This document shows, piece by piece, positions 58,773 through 64,000 of a stretch of 64,000 bases of DNA. The position numbers were made by a program, and so were the translations under genes. Location of the stretch: contig CP103037.1 in NCBI GenBank assembly GCA_024752435.1, positions 1,426,001 to 1,490,000 of the forward strand, read 5' to 3'. The DNA comes from Allantophomopsis cytisporea (Eukaryota > Ascomycota > Leotiomycetes > Phacidiales > Phacidiaceae). Each line of letters opens with the position of its first letter. Positions within the stretch are counted from its first letter, which is position 1. The notes beneath the pieces were generated by a model. It was not told the DNA's origin. It did not search any database and was given only the letters and a program-made list of their open reading frames with translations.

Positions 58773-58799
58773 AAAAAAAAAAAAAAAAAAAAAAAAAAA
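58773..58799. repeat. Poly(A) homopolymer, 27 bases
   Basis: Uninterrupted A run read directly, about 100 bp beyond the 3' end of the DUF7728 gene. Confidence 0.95.
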
Positions 58800-58897
58800 C
58801 GCTGAACACAAAAGGAATAGCCAGTCTGAGTATACTCGGCAAACACAAACATCAATAACGCCTCAGTAAATCATCAATCTGAAAGCTTTTATAAACT

Positions 58898-60028
58898 TTA
58901 GTTCTCAGTCTTCTGCTCTACAATAATCACGTCCTCGTAGACTGGTGGTGGACCCTGGTGCTGAATGAAGCTCTTGGTCTCGTCGCCGTAATCATAGTCG
59001 GAGTCATCATCAGAGTCACCATCGTTAGCTTCAGCAGAGGCAGATCCGGTCTGGCCATGGCGGTAGAATGTGCGCCACAGCAGAACGACGAATTGGCCTA
59101 CGAGCATACCAATGAAGCTTGCAACGATACCGGCGATAACACCGATGGAGATGGGAATGAGAACGTGCATGGCAATGCTTCTAAGGAAATGAAAGATTCC
59201 ACCAAAGGCTTGGTGATCGTGGTGGTGACTGTGGTGTCCATGTGGAGGGCCACCGTGGTGCTGAGGTCTAGCATCAGATGGAGGGCCCTGTGGGGTCGGC
59301 ATGCCTCCCTTGTTGTGGCAGCCCTTGAAGGATGGCTTCATCTTGGACCATTTGTCGCCGATAGCAGCCTTCCACTGGCACATGAGTGTGGTGCAGCCTT
59401 GTTCGGAATCCTCACCGTTGGCTGGGTTTGTGGTTGGTGCAGACTCAAGGCTACCGATCATAAGATTTCCAGATGGTGTCTTGAGCAATTTCAACTCTAC
59501 ACTTGGAAGATCATCCACGAAGACGTCGGCAATCTCAACAACCTGGAAGTGAACATCAATGAGTTCTAGTTGATCCAGGGCTGATTTTGCGACCGGTCGG
59601 ACGGTCAACTCATAACCAAGTCGGACATCCTGAGAGTCGCCAGTTGCAGCTTTTGGGGACTTAACAACCATCGGGGCCGTGAGAGCGGCCAAAGGGAAAT
59701 CGCGGGATGGGTAGATTTGTACTCCGTTCAATGAGAGCTTGTCGACTTCCTCGTGGGTTATGGTGAAGTTCAAGGGGAGAACGCTGTCGATGTCCTTGAG
59801 CCAGAGTCGGTTGCCGGCAACGTCGGTAACTGGGACTGGACAGCCGGCGCACTTCAAATTAAGCACATCGCCGTCGATGGTAGCGGCATCCTCAAAGGGC
59901 AGAGCATTGATCACATCGTTGGCAGCCTTGGTGATGGCATCGGAGGCCTTGGATATCTGAGGAGGGATCAGGAAAGCCTGGCCGAGGCTGGCAGTAGCCA
60001 CAATAGTTGATAACGCTGACACGCGCAT
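58898..60028 (-). CDS. DUF7728-like His-rich membrane protein, secretory pathway
   Basis: Single exon, 376 aa from ATG at 60028; codons upstream are open but without ATG. The signal peptide is MRVSALSTIVATASLGQAFL. A conserved luminal domain includes LNLKCAGCPVPV, LPLNFTITHEEVDKLSLNGVQIYPS, RLGYELTVRPV and PSVELKLLKTPSGNLMIG. A Cys-pair segment (CTTLMCQWKAAIGDKW) and a His/Pro/Gly-rich linker (HHGGPPHGHHSHHHDH) follow. One membrane helix (HVLIPISIGVIAGIVASFIGMLVGQFVVLLW) precedes an acidic cytosolic tail with PPPVYEDV. I associate the luminal domain with fungal DUF7728; function unknown. The PPxY-like tail could recruit a WW-domain ubiquitin ligase (inference), and the His run could bind metal. 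Confidence 0.85.
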   Translation of the reverse strand: MRVSALSTIVATASLGQAFLIPPQISKASDAITKAANDVINALPFEDAATIDGDVLNLKCAGCPVPVTDVAGNRLWLKDIDSVLPLNFTITHEEVDKLSLNGVQIYPSRDFPLAALTAPMVVKSPKAATGDSQDVRLGYELTVRPVAKSALDQLELIDVHFQVVEIADVFVDDLPSVELKLLKTPSGNLMIGSLESAPTTNPANGEDSEQGCTTLMCQWKAAIGDKWSKMKPSFKGCHNKGGMPTPQGPPSDARPQHHGGPPHGHHSHHHDHQAFGGIFHFLRSIAMHVLIPISIGVIAGIVASFIGMLVGQFVVLLWRTFYRHGQTGSASAEANDGDSDDDSDYDYGDETKSFIQHQGPPPVYEDVIIVEQKTEN

Positions 60029-62279
60029 TGTGAGCGATCGTCGGTTATGAAAGGAGTTGTATTTCAAAGCTTCGCAAGTGGTGAGATTGAAGAGCAGACC
60101 AGCTGCAGTGGTGAATATTTATTGTTTGAGTAATTCGATGGAAGTTGAGATGGATGGATGAAGAAAGTGATGGATGAGTTGCAGAATGAATGGGTAGGTT
60201 TCGAATGCGCATGATCTGGGGGTTGGTGTGGCGATGCACCAATGTTAGCGGGATCTGGGGATTGCTGAATCCACAACTGCTACAGGCCTGGGCATCAAGG
60301 CAAACAAAACGACATCACGTGGTATTGAAGATCACGATAGTCGGAGGTGTCATGGTCGGCATTGTCAGAATCCAGAAGGAACAGAACAGCGGGTAAGAAA
60401 GACTTCATGGCTTCAAAAAGGCATGAAATGTATTGGCAGAAACATATAAACGTCGGTCGAAAGTGAAGCTATTTTCACAATTTCCATAAGGAGAATACGT
60501 TCATATATTTCATAAACGCCGTATAACTTAGGCTATTGGGCGCATCATACAGCGATGCCCGGACGTTTGTATGACTTAGCAGTTCCTTAGACAGGCATTG
60601 TTGATTTGATGGATGTACGAGATCGATTGTGGAAGTTGTGTCGTGCTACGATACTTATACGTGGGCGTTTTATCATGGAAACACGATTGGGTGAGACACG
60701 AGCACAACGGTTACTTCGGGATCTTCAATGATAAGAAGCGCGCGTATACATTTCAAACGTCGTGAATAGCCTCTGGATTGGAATCATCCCATTTCTGACA
60801 TGGATTTTTGTACTGTAACTCAGAATAAACCAAATACTCGACGAGTTTTTGTGTCACACCTGCAACAACTGTCAACTTCCAACGGATTAGGTTGATAAGC
60901 AGATTCGGTCTCCTGTTGATTAGAATTTCCTCTCATAGTGATTCACCAACAACATCCTTTCCTCCATGAAACACTGTATCGCTGACGATGACCTCAAGTG
61001 TCCACTGTGATAGGATTTACATTTATTCCTATGGACGAGGCTCGTCTTGCCTTGCATGACAATTTCTTAGCTGCATGTCATGATCATATCAGCAACAACA
61101 TGGATTCCGACTGGATCGACGCCACTACGAAGAACCATGTCGACGAGATAATCGCCGGCTGGATATGGAGATGCAATACACACAGCTGATTTGGTATTCC
61201 CTCGGACATCAGTGGGGATGATGAAAGGAGAAGGGTGAAGGGTGAAGGGTGAAGGGTGAAGGGTGAAGGAACGATGATTCGTTTGTTATTCGATTCTATG
61301 GCTCAGCGGTCCGCTGCATGTGACGCACAGCTTTTGGAGGGGGCCGTTCCTAAAAGCCTTATCATCCCCATCTTAATGGTCCCTGCTTTGTGCATCGATT
61401 GATACAGCTCGAGATAGCGTGCCGTCCGTCGTCCTCTGTACAACACCATATATTATATTTTTATTGTGCTGCAAATATTCCACGATAGTGAGCTTGGCTC
61501 GACATTGATTTGTTCCCGCTCCTGGAGAATGCCCGCTCAAAAGTACTCTTCATGGTGAGGCACGGTGATATGGACTGACTACCTTATTCATAGTCGAGAA
61601 GGCTTTGAAGGGTCAGTAAATAAATGTACGATGGACGAAAGATAAAACCTACCTTACATAGATCATCTATTATCAGATCTAAATTTCACAATGCTCTTCC
61701 GCCATGCTCCAAATCAATAGATCTATTGAGGATCCCAGAGCTATCTAAAGCCTTCTTTCTTCGCTCGCCAATAGAGCACATATATACTCCTCTTCTTCTT
61801 CTCTTCTCTTCTCTCCTCTCCAACTTTTTCCGTATGTCCAGTGCAGTGCATACTTATCAAGCACAGCAAGCGCGCCAAGATTCTCAGACCATGCACTCAA
61901 GCCTCCCCAACACGCTTCATCTACAATAGACCGAGCGATCCCCATCCGAGTGAGTCTAGCACGACTTGACCCTTATCGAGCCCCCGAAGTGGCTCTTTGG
62001 CTCTCTTATCAGGACCTAGCTCACCGAAAGGCACGTGGGCCATTCTATACGCTGCCCATTATTCAAATAACGACTCCAATCCCTTCTTTAATAAATGCAA
62101 ATCCGGATCCAGATCCAGGCTCATCAAAGCCTAGCAACAACAACAATAACGCAGCCAGGAAATAGAGAAGACCAAAGAAGGAGACCTTCCTCTTGGCTCG
62201 CTTAATACCGGCTACACATGATTCTTATTGGCTGAGAACCCTTGCCCTTCTTTTTTTTGTGCTGTATTTTTATTTGAGC
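60029..62279. other. Intergenic region
   Basis: About 2.2 kb without a supported gene. Contains a GAAGGGT heptamer repeat (61231-61269). The frames at 60998 and 61950 start at non-ATG codons and resemble no family. Confidence 0.5.
61231..61269. repeat. (GAAGGGT)n heptamer repeat
   Basis: Five and a half perfect heptamer units read directly in non-coding DNA. Confidence 0.9.
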
Positions 62280-62750
62280 ATGGCTGGGCACGTGTCTATG
62301 AGAGAGCTGAATCTGGCGTTGGAGAATACCAATGGTGTTAGTGGTGTGCCATTCCGCATGGGCTATGTGCCTGGATTCAAGACTGGTGCTGGTAAGCCTA
62401 AGAAAGAGAGAGAGAGAGAGAAAGAAAAAGAGAAAAGCCCATGCCATGTCATGTCATTTATCGTTTGCATGCAATTTATTTTCTTTCTCTACAACTTTTT
62501 CTTCCCTCTTCAGAAATCGTGTCCTTTCACTCAAGTACGTGTTGTGCTGCATTGTGTTGTGTTGCGTTTTGTTTACCTGATCCTCCATTGAGAATCTGAG
62601 AGCTGTTGATACTTTGTTGTTGCTCAGCACAACAACCAGGTACCTCTAGCTTTCTCATTGCCTCGAATTCCTCACCACATACCCGATTGCTTTCTGGTAA
62701 ACCAGTAACAATTTTGCACAGTGCATTTTTGAAACGCCTGTGCTGACTTC
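62280..62750 (+). other. Possible small spliced transcript upstream of GNAT-like gene
   Basis: An ATG frame at 62280 (MAGHVSMRELNLALENTNGV...) runs into a strong donor GTAAGC at 62392. A pyrimidine tract and TTCAG acceptor at about 62513 follow, then a short segment ending in a GTACGT donor (about 62536) and a GCTCAG acceptor (about 62627). This could be a small protein gene or spliced 5' leader exons of the following gene. No homology recognised. Confidence 0.3.
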
Positions 62751-62820
62751 AATGACTATAGCTTTTTTTACGTCCCTTCGATACAATCTGCTGCTCCAGC
62801 CTGCGATCAACAGCTCAGCC

Positions 62821-63657
62821 ATGTCGTCGAATTCCACTACTCCACTGCTAAACCCCACCTCCACGCAATTAACTGATCTACCCACCGAGGCATCCACCAC
62901 CAATCTCTCCTCCACCAGCGCAAACCCGCTTGATGAAATCCCACCCCTCACCAGCTATGTCACAACGAGCGAGGACGAGAAAATCCACGCACTGAAGTTA
63001 ATAGCGGATTCAGTGGCCCAGCAGCGACAGGTCTCTTCACGCGAGCTGATATTCCACCCGCTCATCATCGCAGCCTGGGTTGCACTCCTGGCAATCGCAA
63101 GTCAATTCCTCTACAAGACGCACGATGACTGGCCGATCATGATCACCACGGGCGCAGGCGTCACCATGATTGTGATGATCGCCATCCGCGGTGCCACATC
63201 GGGGTACCTGAGCGAAGCCGAGAAGATCAACTTCGGCTTCCTGAAGACGGGTAAGAGCGCCGACGAGCCCGAAGACGATGTCATCGTTGAGAAGTTCGGC
63301 GACGAAATCATCGGTGCGCTCGTCCTGCGCCTGGAGAATGCGAATGGTAGCCCGCGGAAGAAGGGCAGGCCTTCGAGGGCGAAGGGTGGGAAGGCGATTG
63401 TGAGGGCTTGGACTGTGAGGCTGAAGTACAGGGGCAAAGGGATCGGGCAGGCCTTGTTGGAGGAGGCTGTTAGAGTCTCGCGTGAGACGATGGGGAAGGA
63501 GGTTGAGATTGGATTCGCCGAGAAACATGTCAATAGCGTTAGGATTCTGCCAGCTATGTTTAATGGGGGCATGATTACCAGTGAGAGGAAGGCTGCGGCG
63601 CTCTTGAAGAGAATCGTCGATGAGACGGATCCAAAGAGACGGAGACGCTCGTCGTGA
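62821..63657 (+). CDS. Membrane-anchored GNAT-like N-acetyltransferase
   Basis: Single exon, 278 aa from ATG at 62821; an in-frame ATG at 62752 would add 23 residues. The order is a Ser/Thr-rich start, two membrane helices (LIIAAWVALLAIASQFLY and IMITTGAGVTMIVMIAI), then a GNAT-type domain. The acetyl-CoA loop region reads LKYRGKGIGQALLEEAVRVSRE (R/Q-x-x-G-x-G/A pattern RGKGIG), preceded by AWTVRLKYR and followed by GFAEKHVNSVRILPAMFNGGM. A basic linker (SPRKKGRPSRAKGGKA) is inserted in the domain. Such proteins occur widely in filamentous fungi; the substrate is unknown. The Lys/Arg end (DPKRRRRSS) is basic. Confidence 0.85.
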   Translation: MSSNSTTPLLNPTSTQLTDLPTEASTTNLSSTSANPLDEIPPLTSYVTTSEDEKIHALKLIADSVAQQRQVSSRELIFHPLIIAAWVALLAIASQFLYKTHDDWPIMITTGAGVTMIVMIAIRGATSGYLSEAEKINFGFLKTGKSADEPEDDVIVEKFGDEIIGALVLRLENANGSPRKKGRPSRAKGGKAIVRAWTVRLKYRGKGIGQALLEEAVRVSRETMGKEVEIGFAEKHVNSVRILPAMFNGGMITSERKAAALLKRIVDETDPKRRRRSS

Positions 63658-64000
63658 GACTGTGTATCATTGATTCGGATATGAATGGGGTCCATGGAAC
63701 GGAACTGGTATAATGGTTTTGGAGTTGGGGTGGTATAGTGTAATAGAAAGATATTCAGTAAGATATGTGACAGTATTTGGGAGATAGCCTGCCATGATGA
63801 TGATTAAGAGTATGATATTGTTGCCTTCTGAAGTTGCCTGTTTTGTTGCGGTATCTATCAGTGTTGCTCGGTGGGTTGTGATTGTTTTGACCTTATAATT
63901 TATAATCAAGTAATCCTTCATCAGACCGGTACCAAGTGAATGTACTCTTGACCCCTGCTGATAATTAACAAACACGTGAAGTATAAGAAGAGAACCTACA
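63658..64000. other. 3' flank at window end
   Basis: No gene supported; the minus-strand frame at 63667-63975 opens at a non-ATG codon and has biased AT-rich composition. Confidence 0.5.

Larger units (their letters stand above)
56954..58897. other. Intergenic region with poly(A) tract and duplicated block
   Basis: About 1.9 kb. Holds (GAACA)n near 57883-57904, a diverged tandem duplication (58571-58740) and a 27-base A run (58773-58799). No gene supported. Confidence 0.5.

Noticed and set aside
61950..62165. 71-codon plus-strand frame with Asn run
   Set aside because: Starts at GTG, low-complexity C-terminus, no recognisable domain or splice partner.
63667..63975. 102-codon minus-strand frame at window end
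   Set aside because: Non-ATG start and AT-rich random composition; antisense to the 3' flank of the GNAT-like gene.

Overview
The window is nuclear DNA of a filamentous ascomycete (Pezizomycotina). Genes carry short introns (mostly 42-70 nt) with GTAWGT-type donors and CTAAC/CTGAC-like branch sites. Several families are restricted to filamentous fungi (DUF2434, DUF8035, DUF7728, HVA1/TUDOR, fungal Rieske-type nitrite reductase). A leotiomycete is my best guess from the flavour of the proteins, but I cannot prove it. Genes are spaced 0.5-3 kb apart and lie on both strands; there are no operons.

Layout. 0-11 kb: a tandem rhodanese (TUM1-like, -), RPS2 (uS5, +), the assimilatory nitrite reductase niiA (-) with an NIT2/NIT4-like promoter, and SLX1 nuclease (-). 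12-21 kb: an M3 metallopeptidase homologue carrying two nonsense codons (-), cytosolic L-asparaginase with ankyrin repeats (-), a conserved unknown (+), and RIT1 (-). 22-35 kb: a DUF8035 RS/RE-rich protein (+), a YMD8-like nucleotide-sugar transporter (-), a gene-poor repeat-bearing stretch (28.3-31 kb), an RMD1/RMD8 family membrane protein (+), and CYC2 (-). 35-42 kb: DUF2434 membrane protein (+), HVA1/TUDOR protein (-), and a conserved probable mitochondrial protein (-). 42-44 kb is AT-rich and holds one recognisable decayed coding fragment. 44-51 kb: metacaspase (+), IKS1 kinase (-), and an AT-hook plus membrane-anchor protein (+). 51.4-53 kb is a gene graveyard with an ABC-transporter nucleotide-binding-domain relic. 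54-60 kb: a tiny spliced Cys/His-rich peptide gene (+), a mucin-like single-pass membrane protein with NPF motifs (-), and a DUF7728 His-rich membrane protein (-). 62-64 kb: a possible small spliced transcript and a membrane-anchored GNAT-like protein (+).

The genes do not form one pathway. Nitrogen and amide metabolism (niiA, asparaginase), mitochondrial function (CYC2, the 40.3 kb protein, possibly the rhodanese) and translation/tRNA (RPS2, RIT1) recur, but this looks like ordinary euchromatin. The most unusual points are the M3 peptidase reading frame with two stops inside otherwise perfect gene structure, the 32-residue metallothionein-like gene, and the two relic-bearing regions. I found no convincing new multi-gene system, rRNA, tRNA, CRISPR array or intact transposon. 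All exon limits are read by eye from splice motifs, frame continuity and family knowledge.
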